From: Pseudobdellovibrionaceae bacterium
GTDB taxonomy: Bacteria; Bdellovibrionota; Bdellovibrionia; Bdellovibrionales; JAGQZY01
Direction of reading: 5' to 3'
Assembly (NCBI GenBank): GCA_020635085.1
Contig: JACKAL010000001.1
Location: 62,001 to 126,000 of the forward strand
DNA length: 64,000 nucleotides
Shown piece by piece: positions 34,610 to 43,008 of this stretch (positions are counted from its first letter, which is position 1; the number at the start of each line of letters is the position of its first letter). The notes beneath the pieces are model-generated. The model was not told the origin of the DNA. It made no database searches and saw only the letters and a list, made by a program, of their open reading frames with translations. The position numbers and the translations under genes were made by a program.

Positions 34610-36173
34610 CCAAGTAGAGTTGTACCAAAAACGGGTCCGCCCTTATCTTGGGTGGACTCTGATTATTGCCATTATTTTTTTAGTATACAGTAACGTCTAT
34701 CATTATGCTTTTGTTTATGACGACGAATTCTTTATCGTCAAAAATAAATTTTTGCAGTCATGGTCTAATATTTTAGATATTTTTACATCCAATTCAACAG
34801 CTGGATCTGGATTTAAAGATTCTTTTTACCGACCGATACAATTTTTTATTTATCTCATCGTATATCAATTATTTGGCGCTGATGTTGTGGCGTTTCATTT
34901 TTTAAATGTATTGATCCATACCATAAACGCTCTTTTAATTTATCGCTTCAGTCAGAAATTAGGTTTTACACTCGTTGTTTCGTGTTTTGTGGCTTTGTTG
35001 TGGGCAGTGCATCCAGTACATGTCGAAGTGGTCACCTACATGAGCGGTACTGGGGATTTGCTCTATTCTTTTTTTCTTTTACTGGGTCTAAATATCATGT
35101 TGCCCACGATGACTGCTAAAAGAATGATTGTGGGGTGGTTTTGCTTCTTGTTTGCGCTGTTGAGTAAAGAAACCGGAGTGCTGGGTGTAACATTATTAAC
35201 TGCGGGTATTTTTTATTTTTCTGAAAAACGTTTTGTATGGCGTTCCTATTTAAAGACCCTACCATTTTGGCTAATGTCTTTAGCATATGCGGTTTTAAGA
35301 AAAACCATTTTAAATTTTGATGGCGATTTCGCCTTTTTTAAACAACAGAACATATACTCAGAAAACATACTTTATCGGATATATACGTTTTTAGCGACGC
35401 TGCCCAGTTATCTCAAAGTGCTTTTATGGCCCGAGCATTTGTCGATCGATCGACCATTTCCAGTGTACACCGATTTTTGGTATACTCCCGTTACGATGGG
35501 GACAGCAATGCTGCTTTCAGCGCTTGCCATACCTATTGTTCTTTGGCGCTATCGTCAGAGTTGGGGGGTGTGGTCGAGCTTTGTGGTATTATGGTTTGCG
35601 GGTGCCCACTTTTTGCATTCAGGTATCGTCATGCCGTTGAATAGTTTTTTTTTGGAGCATTGGCTGTATCTTTCGAGTGTTTCTTTTTTTCTTATGGGAG
35701 GGAGTTTGATTTCTCAACTCCTAAGCCACAACAAAATCTTAAAATATACCGGCTTTACCAGCATCACAGGGCTCATTTTCTTTAGTGGTTGGAGGAGTTA
35801 TCAGCAAAGTGAAGTTTGGCAAAGTCCGATCACCTTATTTACTCATATCCTTGAGCAAAATCCATCGGTTGCTAGGGCGCGCCACGGACTGGCGATGGCG
35901 TACAGTGATCATGGAGAGTTGAACAAGGCCATTGAGCAATATGAAATCGCCTTGAGAGATCAAAAATATCCCCAAACATATCACAATATGGGGATTATTT
36001 TTCTACAACAAAATCAAGTAGGTAAAGCCGAGGAAAGCTTTTTACAGGCGATACAGTTATCCCCTGATTTTTATCCTTCTTATAGTTATTTAGCTCATAT
36101 TTCTGAAATAAAAAATGAGCCAGAAAAGGTGAATACCTACAAGGAGCTATATCAAAAGTATGCTCCCCATTAA
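34599..36173 (+). CDS. Integral membrane GT-C-type protein with C-terminal TPR (TMTC-like)
   Basis: 525 residues. The first 390 hold about ten hydrophobic segments. An early YDDEFF acidic pair resembles the catalytic loop of GT-C glycosyltransferases, and VHPVHVEVVTYMSGTGDLL is typical of the TMTC / DUF1736 family, which includes O-mannosyltransferases. The C-terminal 130 residues contain TPR repeats (ARHGLAMAYSDHGELNKAIEQ, YHNMGIIFLQQNQVGKAEES). It may transfer a lipid-linked sugar to proteins, but no acceptor or activity is established. It overlaps phoH by 11 bases, hence translational coupling. Confidence 0.65.
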   Translation: MFSNQVELYQKRVRPYLGWTLIIAIIFLVYSNVYHYAFVYDDEFFIVKNKFLQSWSNILDIFTSNSTAGSGFKDSFYRPIQFFIYLIVYQLFGADVVAFHFLNVLIHTINALLIYRFSQKLGFTLVVSCFVALLWAVHPVHVEVVTYMSGTGDLLYSFFLLLGLNIMLPTMTAKRMIVGWFCFLFALLSKETGVLGVTLLTAGIFYFSEKRFVWRSYLKTLPFWLMSLAYAVLRKTILNFDGDFAFFKQQNIYSENILYRIYTFLATLPSYLKVLLWPEHLSIDRPFPVYTDFWYTPVTMGTAMLLSALAIPIVLWRYRQSWGVWSSFVVLWFAGAHFLHSGIVMPLNSFFLEHWLYLSSVSFFLMGGSLISQLLSHNKILKYTGFTSITGLIFFSGWRSYQQSEVWQSPITLFTHILEQNPSVARARHGLAMAYSDHGELNKAIEQYEIALRDQKYPQTYHNMGIIFLQQNQVGKAEESFLQAIQLSPDFYPSYSYLAHISEIKNEPEKVNTYKELYQKYAPH

Positions 36174-36291
36174 GATGTTATTTGAGGTCTCGTTAAAGTG
36201 TTTACTTTTTTACAACCCAATTACGAAACTCTAGACGTTTTATTGGATGGGCGTATGATGGCGACACTTTTGTCTTCAAGGAGTTTTTGTG

Positions 36292-37080
36292 ATGCTGTTG
36301 ATTCGTTTTTCTCAGATTATTTTTTCGGTAATTATTTGTTGTGCGCTGAGCATGAGTTATGCGAATACGCAGACAGCAGAGGAGTTTCGTACTTCTCTTA
36401 AGAGTTTAGTAGCAAAAGATCTTTTGCAAGCGCACCGCAATGACGTTTTTGGAAAAACGCCAGCAGATATTGCAGCAACGAACATCCAAGTTTTACAGTC
36501 TTTGGACGCTTATCAACCAAAACAACCGACTCAAAAACGTGTTTATGCTGTGGATCGAGATTTTGCGGTCGCCACATTGCGATCAATTAATCGCAACCCC
36601 ATTGTAAGTGATTATGCACTTTACGACTACAAGAACGGTTTAGAAATAGGTTTTTGTTTTGGGCGAGCCACCTATGTTCACTTGGCGCTTTTGCGAGCCG
36701 GAGTAAACAAAGATTCGATCAAAAAAGTGTGGGTTGTGGGGCCAATGGAATCGGGTGGTTTAAAGTGGCAATTTCATGTGGCAACCGCCGTGCTTTCTAC
36801 CGAGGGGCAGTGGTTAGTGATGGATACTTTTTCTGGTAGTGTCATGACTGTCGCGGAATGGTTGAGCTTCATGAATGAGAATTCTCAGGACAATAAGCTG
36901 CGTTTGTATGTAACCAATCCAGAAAAATTTAGTGTTGCTCTTGGAAAATATGATCGAGTTCAAATGGGCTTAGATCTTTCTGCTGAGCAAGATTGGTACA
37001 GTCATTATTTCGTGAAACTCATGAAGTGGATGGGCACACACCCGCTGTCTGATGTAGGATTGTACGATCTTCGTCAATAG
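36292..37080 (+). CDS. Secreted protein-glutaminase/transglutaminase-like enzyme
   Basis: 262 residues with a signal peptide (RFSQIIFSVIICCALSMSYA). A papain-like triad is visible in the right order: Cys in EIGFCFGRATYVH, His in KWQFHVATAVL, Asp in WLVMDTFSG. This layout matches the protein-glutaminase domain, whose members deamidate glutamine side chains. A close call with other Cys-His-Asp transglutaminase-fold proteins remains. Secretion would place it in the periplasm or outside, where a predator could attack prey proteins or its own envelope. A gaaggag site lies before the GTG/ATG pair at 36289/36292. No neighbour is functionally related. Confidence 0.7.
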   Translation: MLLIRFSQIIFSVIICCALSMSYANTQTAEEFRTSLKSLVAKDLLQAHRNDVFGKTPADIAATNIQVLQSLDAYQPKQPTQKRVYAVDRDFAVATLRSINRNPIVSDYALYDYKNGLEIGFCFGRATYVHLALLRAGVNKDSIKKVWVVGPMESGGLKWQFHVATAVLSTEGQWLVMDTFSGSVMTVAEWLSFMNENSQDNKLRLYVTNPEKFSVALGKYDRVQMGLDLSAEQDWYSHYFVKLMKWMGTHPLSDVGLYDLRQ

Positions 37081-37149
37081 GGAAGCGTGCTGTCGCTTCT
37101 GAGAAGGATGCCCGCGAGAGAGTCACCTTATTTATGCGTTTATCAATAA

Positions 37150-37668
37150 TTAAGGAATATCCGACCAATCTCCAATAGGGTTACCACTGTTATCTACGGG
37201 TCTCGATTCGCCCGGTCGATGTTGGTAACTCATACGCGCTGATGCTAGAGTATCACAGTAATGTAATTCTTGAGAATACATGTTTTCCACGCACGTGCTA
37301 TCTAGCTGGGTATTTAGATACGAGTGAGACTGGCACTGTGTGCATGTGTAGGCAAACTCACCATAACTATCTTTACAAATTAACATACCAGCAAAACCTT
37401 TAGAGTTACCAAAAGCATCAATACCACGAAAACCGCCTTTTGCGTCAGGCTTGGCGGGGTCTGGCGAGGTTGTGGGGTTGGGGTACGTCGGGCAATTAAA
37501 ATTTTTGGTAGTAACATAACTAAGAGAGGCGTCAATACTCTTAAAATAGCAACTGGCTAAAACCGCGAGAACACGATCATGCTTCTCACGGGCATTGTCG
37601 CGGCATCTGATATCTTCCAAAGGATCTGCATTTAAAAAAAAGAGATGGAATATAAGTATCCAGTGCAT
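37150..37668 (-). CDS. Small secreted cysteine-rich protein of unknown function
   Basis: 172 residues starting with a short hydrophobic leader (MHWILIFHLFFLNADP). The mature part has about eleven cysteines, including CTQCQSH, which could be a disulfide network or metal site, and a low-complexity stretch TYPNPTTSPDPAKPDAKGG. I do not recognise a family. Both ends point away from neighbouring genes, so it is probably monocistronic. Base composition is ordinary. Confidence 0.5.
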   Translation of the reverse strand: MHWILIFHLFFLNADPLEDIRCRDNAREKHDRVLAVLASCYFKSIDASLSYVTTKNFNCPTYPNPTTSPDPAKPDAKGGFRGIDAFGNSKGFAGMLICKDSYGEFAYTCTQCQSHSYLNTQLDSTCVENMYSQELHYCDTLASARMSYQHRPGESRPVDNSGNPIGDWSDIP

Positions 37669-37817
37669 ACTGTCTTATCGGCTATTGGTCTATCGACTTT
37701 ACAAAGTCGAGGAAACCCTTAGTCTAGATTTTTGTCTCAAAAGTAAACAGCCTTAAGTGTTTCTCAAAATGAGCCGAAATGTTTCTTAGCTGATCATGGA
37801 TGATCAAGGGGGAAACA

Positions 37818-38096
37818 ATGTTTTTGCAAGGCGATTTACAGCGTGTGTTTGATGCTCTTTATCACATGGGAGTGATTGATCCCGTACTTAAAATGGATTG
37901 GTCGAATGAGTTTGAAAAACTCGACACCCAACCATGGATGTTAGATCCAGTGATCGAAGCTGTAAACAAATGTGACGGGGATTATAATCACTTGATGATG
38001 GAGCTACAGACATTTGATGCAGGCATTCTTAATTATCTGGCAATGCTAGTAGCGAAGGAATTGATGTATTTCCATTCGAATACGGTGATTCACTAG
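37818..38096 (+). CDS. Small conserved-looking cytoplasmic protein
   Basis: 92 residues from ATG 37818, which has a gggggaaac site; the frame is open from 37800. No signal peptide, no metal motif. It is rich in hydrophobic and acidic residues (FDALYHMGVIDPVLKMDW, LMMELQTFDAGILNYLAML), consistent with a small helical domain. No function can be assigned. It starts a tight run with the cupredoxin (9 bases later) and cpaF genes, suggesting one transcript. Confidence 0.6.
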   Translation: MFLQGDLQRVFDALYHMGVIDPVLKMDWSNEFEKLDTQPWMLDPVIEAVNKCDGDYNHLMMELQTFDAGILNYLAMLVAKELMYFHSNTVIH

Positions 38097-38105
38097 GGAG
38101 TAACT

Positions 38106-38642
38106 ATGAAGCTTTTCATTTTACTAAGCATGATGTTGACAACATATTCGGCATTTGCAGATTGGAAAATTGATTTGTCTCGCCGACAAAAAGATTTGCA
38201 AAGATTAGAGCAAGACTCTTTATTTGCCAAAGAAAAAAATCTTAACCCTCTAGAGCAAATTTTCGAAAAAGAAGAACCCAAAGAGGAAGTGGTGATTGCC
38301 AATACCAATCACGGATTTGTACCCCAAACATTGCGTTTAAGAAAAGACCATGTTTACCAAGTTACTGTGGTCAATGTAAATAAAGATAAAAAAAATGTAA
38401 GCTTTATGCTTGATGCTTTCTCGGAACATCATGGTACATTTTTTGGTGATGAGGTGACATTTACTGTGCGGCCACAAAAAGAAGGAACGTACTCCTATTA
38501 TTGTCCAGAGGCCGAGTTTACCGGTAAAGTTTTAGTTTATAATCCCGATGAGAACTTACAGCCTGTACCACCAGTGCAGATGCGTCAGCCGGCACAGACC
38601 AATAGCGAGCTTCCGGTAAGTATCAGAGGAATGGATGAGTAG
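38106..38642 (+). CDS. Secreted cupredoxin-like protein
   Basis: 178 residues with a signal peptide (MKLFILLSMMLTTYSAFA). Residues about 55-150 form a beta-rich domain with the order VIANTNHGFVPQTLRLRKDH, VSFMLDAFSEHHGTFF and GTYSYYCPEAEFTGKVLV, the pattern of cupredoxin-1-type domains; His, Cys and Glu near the end could be copper ligands, though the classical His-Cys-His-Met set is not complete. It may be a copper or electron-transfer protein, or a structural domain. The last codons overlap the start of cpaF by eight bases. Confidence 0.65.
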   Translation: MKLFILLSMMLTTYSAFADWKIDLSRRQKDLQRLEQDSLFAKEKNLNPLEQIFEKEEPKEEVVIANTNHGFVPQTLRLRKDHVYQVTVVNVNKDKKNVSFMLDAFSEHHGTFFGDEVTFTVRPQKEGTYSYYCPEAEFTGKVLVYNPDENLQPVPPVQMRQPAQTNSELPVSIRGMDE

Positions 38643-39756
38643 TGCTTCAGAAAAAGAGTTATTTAAAGAGTCGCTAAGAAACTACTTAGCACCCGTCTAC
38701 GAGTATCTCGAAGATCCAACTATTACAGAAATTTTAATCAATGGTATTAATGATATTTTTATTGAGCGTGGCGGTAAGCTCCATCGCACACCTGCAACCT
38801 TTGCCTCCGAAGATGATTTGCTCGCTGGGATCAACAACATTGCACAATATGTAAAAAGACGTATTACAGTCGAAGAACCGCGTTTGGATGCACGTTTGCC
38901 GGATGGTTCACGTATTCATGCGGTGATTCGACCATGTGCGATGAGTGGACCTACTGTGAGTATTCGTAAATTTAGTAAGACAAAAGTGGATTTTAAAAAA
39001 TATATTGAGTGGGGTGCGATTACTCCCGATGCGGCTCAGTTTTTAGAAATTTGTATGTTTTTAGGAAAAAATATTCTTGTGAGTGGCGGTACGGGTTCTG
39101 GTAAAACCACATTGCTAGGCCTTTTATGTAGTCGTATTCCGCGCGGCCAACGTATTATTGTCATTGAAGATGCCAGTGAGTTAACGATTGAGTATGAACA
39201 TGTCGTGCGTTTTGAAACCAAAATGGCGGATGAGCTCGGTAAGGGCGAAGTGAGTATGTACGATCTGTTAAAGAGTAGTTTACGTTTGCGTCCAGACCGT
39301 ATCATTGTCGGTGAGGTGCGCGGCTCAGAAGGTATGGAACTTATTCAAGCTATGAACACGGGTCACAAAGGATGTATGGGAACTATTCATGCGAACTCAT
39401 CCTCAGATGCACTTTTGCGTTTAGAGGCGCTCGCTATGGGTGGCGATAATAAGGTGAGCGAAAAGGCACTTCGTTATTCGATCGCCTCTGCGATTGAAAT
39501 AGTGATTCAGATTTCGCGTGTCTCAGATGGTTCTCGTAAAGTGATGTCCATTTCCGAAGTGGTGGGTTTAGGGGAAGATGGAACATACAAGACAGAAGAT
39601 ATTTATCGTATTAATACACTCACACGCCAAGCAGATGGCAAACTCAAAGGACACATCGAACCGCAAGGTCTTTTGCCAAGTTTTATGAAAGAAATCGAAG
39701 ACAACCGTATTCCTTTTCCGCGCTCGAAATTTTTTGCCAACAAAAAAGCATCATAA
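38635..39756 (+). CDS. CpaF/TadA-type secretion ATPase
   Basis: 373 residues, cytoplasmic. A type II/IV secretion ATPase of the CpaF group, which powers Tad/Flp pilus assembly. Visible: the N-terminal EYLEDPTITEILINGINDIFIE, Walker A SGGTGSGKTTLL, the Asp box region IIVIEDASEL, Walker B region RLRPDRIIVGEVRG, and the His box GTIHANSSSDALLRLE. It starts by ATG overlap in the cupredoxin stop region. No other tad/cpa genes lie in the window, so it is an orphan here; the pilin and platform genes may be elsewhere or it may serve another machine. Confidence 0.88.
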   Translation: MSSASEKELFKESLRNYLAPVYEYLEDPTITEILINGINDIFIERGGKLHRTPATFASEDDLLAGINNIAQYVKRRITVEEPRLDARLPDGSRIHAVIRPCAMSGPTVSIRKFSKTKVDFKKYIEWGAITPDAAQFLEICMFLGKNILVSGGTGSGKTTLLGLLCSRIPRGQRIIVIEDASELTIEYEHVVRFETKMADELGKGEVSMYDLLKSSLRLRPDRIIVGEVRGSEGMELIQAMNTGHKGCMGTIHANSSSDALLRLEALAMGGDNKVSEKALRYSIASAIEIVIQISRVSDGSRKVMSISEVVGLGEDGTYKTEDIYRINTLTRQADGKLKGHIEPQGLLPSFMKEIEDNRIPFPRSKFFANKKAS

Positions 39757-39852
39757 ACGTCTCGAGCAACAGGAAATCTTACGTCTTTCCAAACTCTAGA
39801 TAGCGCACATAAAGGATGTGTCGCAGCATTAGGCAGATATTTTCTGTAAATA

Positions 39853-39883
39853 TTGACTTGAAAATGACCATATGCCCTAAAAT
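39853..39883 (+). promoter_or_regulatory. Weak promoter-like sequence
   Basis: ttgact at 39853-39858 and taaaat at 39878-39883 resemble -35 and -10 boxes, but the 19-base gap is long. It would serve the following unknown gene. Low confidence. Confidence 0.3.
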
Positions 39884-39969
39884 AGAGCAATAAAATGAGC
39901 GATACCTCCATTACGAGGTGACGCAATGGCTGTTACCCTCTGATCAACCTTGTTTTGCATGCTTTTTCG

Positions 39970-41010
39970 ATGCAGAACTACATCGTGCTTGTCAGTGGTA
40001 AAATATCCAATTCAGTACTCCAGTACTTGGAACGCCAAGGCTGTGATGTGCAATCGATTTTACAGGTCTGTGAATGTCCTGTGGAATTACTGCGCGATAC
40101 GTCCTACTGGCTGCAAGCGACCAAGATGGAAGATATCTTACGCCAGGTGGATACAATCTATTTGGATCTTCCCGAGAAATACACATACGAAGTGGGGCGC
40201 ACATGTGAATCCCTACGCTCTTGGGGTGTGTTGGATAGTGTTTTAAAAATGGTGGAATCGCCGCTCGATATTTACGGGCACCCTTCGCGCTTTCTGTCGT
40301 ATTTTTTATCTCCTGAACCCCCCATAGATGGCTGGAAGAATGACGGCGAGAAAATTTCTTTTAATATTCCTATTTCATCACAAGAGTTTCCCTATATTAC
40401 ATCATACCTTGCTGGTGCCCTAGAGGGACTTCCGAGCTACATGGGGCACAGTCTTGCCACTGTGGATTGGCAGGATAATCAAATCTCTATTCAGTGGTCT
40501 TTGACTCAAGAAGCTCTTCTACCAGTTGAAGATTTACAGCTTCGACAATTCAACCCTCAATGGGTTCGTACAGTCATCGATAGTTTGGAAGCACATCAGA
40601 AAAATTTAGATTCCCGATCACGCACAGAGGGTGTGGGGTCAGTGTCGCAAGAAAAAATGGATGAGTTGGCTGGCGACACATTAACACACGTAAAAACTTT
40701 ATCCGAGGATATTCATGTGTTGCGAGAAGATTTTTTACGCTTACATGATTACTTTTCACGAGCACAGCAATTGATTACATTTTTAGTTCATTCTGGGCGG
40801 AAAACAAAGCAAGTGGACGAGGCTATGCGCCGTATGGATTGGTCACAGATACAACAATCCTATGAAGAGCTGGTAACCCGTTCCTGCGATCGTATTTTGC
40901 GCAGTCGTGACCGTTCCAAAGAATTTTCTAAACAATTGCAGGCTAAAATTTCTCATTTAAATACAAATATAGAAGAGACCCCAACCAGTAACCAATTACC
41001 TTTTCAGTAG
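39970..41010 (+). CDS. Unknown protein with sensor-like N-terminal domain and C-terminal coiled coil
   Basis: 346 residues from ATG 39970 (TTG at 39955 is also open; neither has a good ribosome site). Residues 1-85 (ISNSVLQYLERQGCDVQSIL, LRDTSYWLQATKMEDILRQV) follow the same layout as the second domain of the regulator at 12568, reminiscent of the AraC N-terminal / V4R-like ligand-sensing group. A mixed alpha/beta region follows and the last 140 residues are charged and helical. No kinase, HTH or cyclase output domain is present. It may be a signalling adaptor. Followed 11 bases later by eno. Confidence 0.5.
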   Translation: MQNYIVLVSGKISNSVLQYLERQGCDVQSILQVCECPVELLRDTSYWLQATKMEDILRQVDTIYLDLPEKYTYEVGRTCESLRSWGVLDSVLKMVESPLDIYGHPSRFLSYFLSPEPPIDGWKNDGEKISFNIPISSQEFPYITSYLAGALEGLPSYMGHSLATVDWQDNQISIQWSLTQEALLPVEDLQLRQFNPQWVRTVIDSLEAHQKNLDSRSRTEGVGSVSQEKMDELAGDTLTHVKTLSEDIHVLREDFLRLHDYFSRAQQLITFLVHSGRKTKQVDEAMRRMDWSQIQQSYEELVTRSCDRILRSRDRSKEFSKQLQAKISHLNTNIEETPTSNQLPFQ

Positions 41011-41021
41011 AGGAGTAAGAT

Positions 41022-42275
41022 ATGGCCGAGATCGTGTCCATCCATGGAAGACAAATTTTAGATAGTCGCGGTTTTCCAACGGTGGAGGTCGACGTGCTAA
41101 CGAGTACGGGTATCGTCGGTCGTGCGGCTGTGCCATCGGGTGCCTCTACCGGCGCACACGAAGCTCACGAATTACGAGATGGAGACAAAAAACAGTATTT
41201 TGGCAAGGGTGTGAATCGCGCTATTGAAAACGTGAACTCAGAAATCAATGACGCGCTAGAAGGCTTTGATGTTTTTGATCAGGTTGGCATCGACACGCAC
41301 ATGATCGAGCTGGATGGAACAGATAATAAATCTCGATTGGGAGCTAACGCCATTCTGGGAGTATCTTTAGCGTGTGCAAAGGCAGCGGCGCAGGAGTCGC
41401 GGTTACCTTTGTATAAGTATGTGGGCGGCGTACATAGCCACCAACTGCCTATTCCGCTTATGAATGTTCTCAATGGAGGAGCTCACGCCGATAATGGATT
41501 GGATATTCAAGAGTTTATGATTGTTCCCCGCTTGCTCACGTACAGTGAGTCTTTGCGTGCTGGCTCTGAAATTTTCCATACATTAAAAAAGATTTTATCG
41601 AGCAAAAACTTATCTGTCGCGGTTGGAGACGAGGGGGGATTTGCTCCCAAATTGGAATCTAATGAACACGCGCTGGAGCTATTAAGTGAAGCCATTGATC
41701 AGGCCGGTTATAAAGCCGGAGAAAATGTATTTTTGGCTCTCGATGTGGCATCTACTGAGCTTTACGAAAAAGGCCACTATCGCTGGGAAGGTAAAAGCAA
41801 ATCTCACGCCGAAATCACCGATATTTATCAAAGTTGGTGTAAAAAGTATCCCATTGTTAGCATCGAAGATGGGCTTGCTGAAGATGATTGGGTGGGTTGG
41901 CAGCATCTTACCAAAACTCTTGGTGCGGATGTACAGCTGGTCGGTGACGATCTTTTTGTAACGAATATTGAGCGAGTCAAAGAAGGTGTTAAAAAGGGCT
42001 GTGCGAATGCGCTTCTCGTAAAGGTCAATCAAATCGGCACACTTACCGAAACGATTCGCGCGGTTCAATATGCACAAAATGCGGGTTATAACACGATCAT
42101 GTCCCACCGTAGTGGTGAAACAGAAGATGTCACTATTGCGGATTTGGCTGTGGCATTAAGTTGTCATCAAATTAAAACGGGAAGTCTTTGTCGCGGCGAG
42201 AGAACGGCAAAGTACAATCAATTGTTGCGTATCGAAGAACAATTGATCAAGAGCGCGACCTTTGCCCAGCTCTAG
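41022..42275 (+). CDS. eno: Enolase
   Basis: Converts 2-phosphoglycerate to phosphoenolpyruvate; in many bacteria also part of the RNA degradosome. 417 residues. Seen: GRQILDSRGFPTVEVDV, GASTGAHEAHELRDGD, the Mg-binding region YPIVSIEDGLAEDDW, QLVGDDLFVTN, the lysine of VKVNQIGTLTE, and the signature-like MSHRSGETEDVTIADL. aggag precedes the ATG. It follows the sensor-like gene and is followed by ftsB, the common eno-ftsB pair of proteobacteria. Confidence 0.97.
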   Translation: MAEIVSIHGRQILDSRGFPTVEVDVLTSTGIVGRAAVPSGASTGAHEAHELRDGDKKQYFGKGVNRAIENVNSEINDALEGFDVFDQVGIDTHMIELDGTDNKSRLGANAILGVSLACAKAAAQESRLPLYKYVGGVHSHQLPIPLMNVLNGGAHADNGLDIQEFMIVPRLLTYSESLRAGSEIFHTLKKILSSKNLSVAVGDEGGFAPKLESNEHALELLSEAIDQAGYKAGENVFLALDVASTELYEKGHYRWEGKSKSHAEITDIYQSWCKKYPIVSIEDGLAEDDWVGWQHLTKTLGADVQLVGDDLFVTNIERVKEGVKKGCANALLVKVNQIGTLTETIRAVQYAQNAGYNTIMSHRSGETEDVTIADLAVALSCHQIKTGSLCRGERTAKYNQLLRIEEQLIKSATFAQL

Positions 42276-42330
42276 TGAACTGCCGAGAGTAAAGGTTTTC
42301 GCTACAACGGTATTGTCCTATAATTTAAGA

Positions 42331-42636
42331 ATGAACTTTTTAGAACGCATGCAGCAGTGGATGTATCAGCCGTTACGAGTTCTGCTTATTTCGATAATTA
42401 TCGGGACTGCTTTTTTATTATATGATGGAAGTTTTTGGAAGTGGTGGAGTCTTCATCGCAATCAAAAGGAAATGCTCAAGCGTATTGGGCAAATTGAAGA
42501 TGAAACGCGCAATTTACGATTTCAAGTTCAGGAAGCCACGAAAATGTCTTTTATTGAAAGGCAAGCCACTGAACACCTAGGACTTGTACGCGAAGATGAT
42601 TTGGTCTTCGTGTTTTCTTCAGATGAAGCGCCTTAG
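42331..42636 (+). CDS. ftsB: FtsB/DivIC-type cell-division protein
   Basis: 101 residues from ATG 42331; the frame is open further upstream. One membrane segment (LRVLLISIIIGTAFLLYDGSFW) is followed by a short coiled coil (QKEMLKRIGQIEDETRNLRFQV) and FIERQATEHLGLVREDDLVFVF, typical of FtsB/DivIC septum-formation initiators. It joins FtsL and FtsQ at the divisome. The eno-ftsB order supports the call. Confidence 0.82.
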   Translation: MNFLERMQQWMYQPLRVLLISIIIGTAFLLYDGSFWKWWSLHRNQKEMLKRIGQIEDETRNLRFQVQEATKMSFIERQATEHLGLVREDDLVFVFSSDEAP

Positions 42637-43008
42637 ACGGGTTCTTGGGCAGGCATCTCAGACGTACACTTAATTTTTTAAGAAAATTTCTTGGGTATGA
42701 TGCTGACGAGGGTTGGCTTGGCAGTTTTGATAAAATACCGTCATCCACATAATTCCAAGGCCCCAAAAGATAATTTTCGACATCGATAACCTCACAAAAT
42801 TCCTATCGCCAAAAGTCGCGGAGACCTTTAGCTGGTAGGGGAAAAAAGCCTTCGCCCTGCAAAAAACAGGTGAATAAAAACCTATTTTTTAGAAAATATT
42901 AAGAAGTGATGATTCTCTAGACAGCAGCATGTTGGTCATGGGGTAGACAATGTGCAATATTATCAATCTGAGACGACATCATTTCCGCACTATGCTAGCT
43001 TTGCTGAC
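42637..43008. other. Intergenic region before polA
   Basis: About 370 bases. I see no gene or strong hairpin. The polA promoter probably lies here. The frame of polA is open back to 42952, but the conserved start begins at 43009. Confidence 0.5.
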
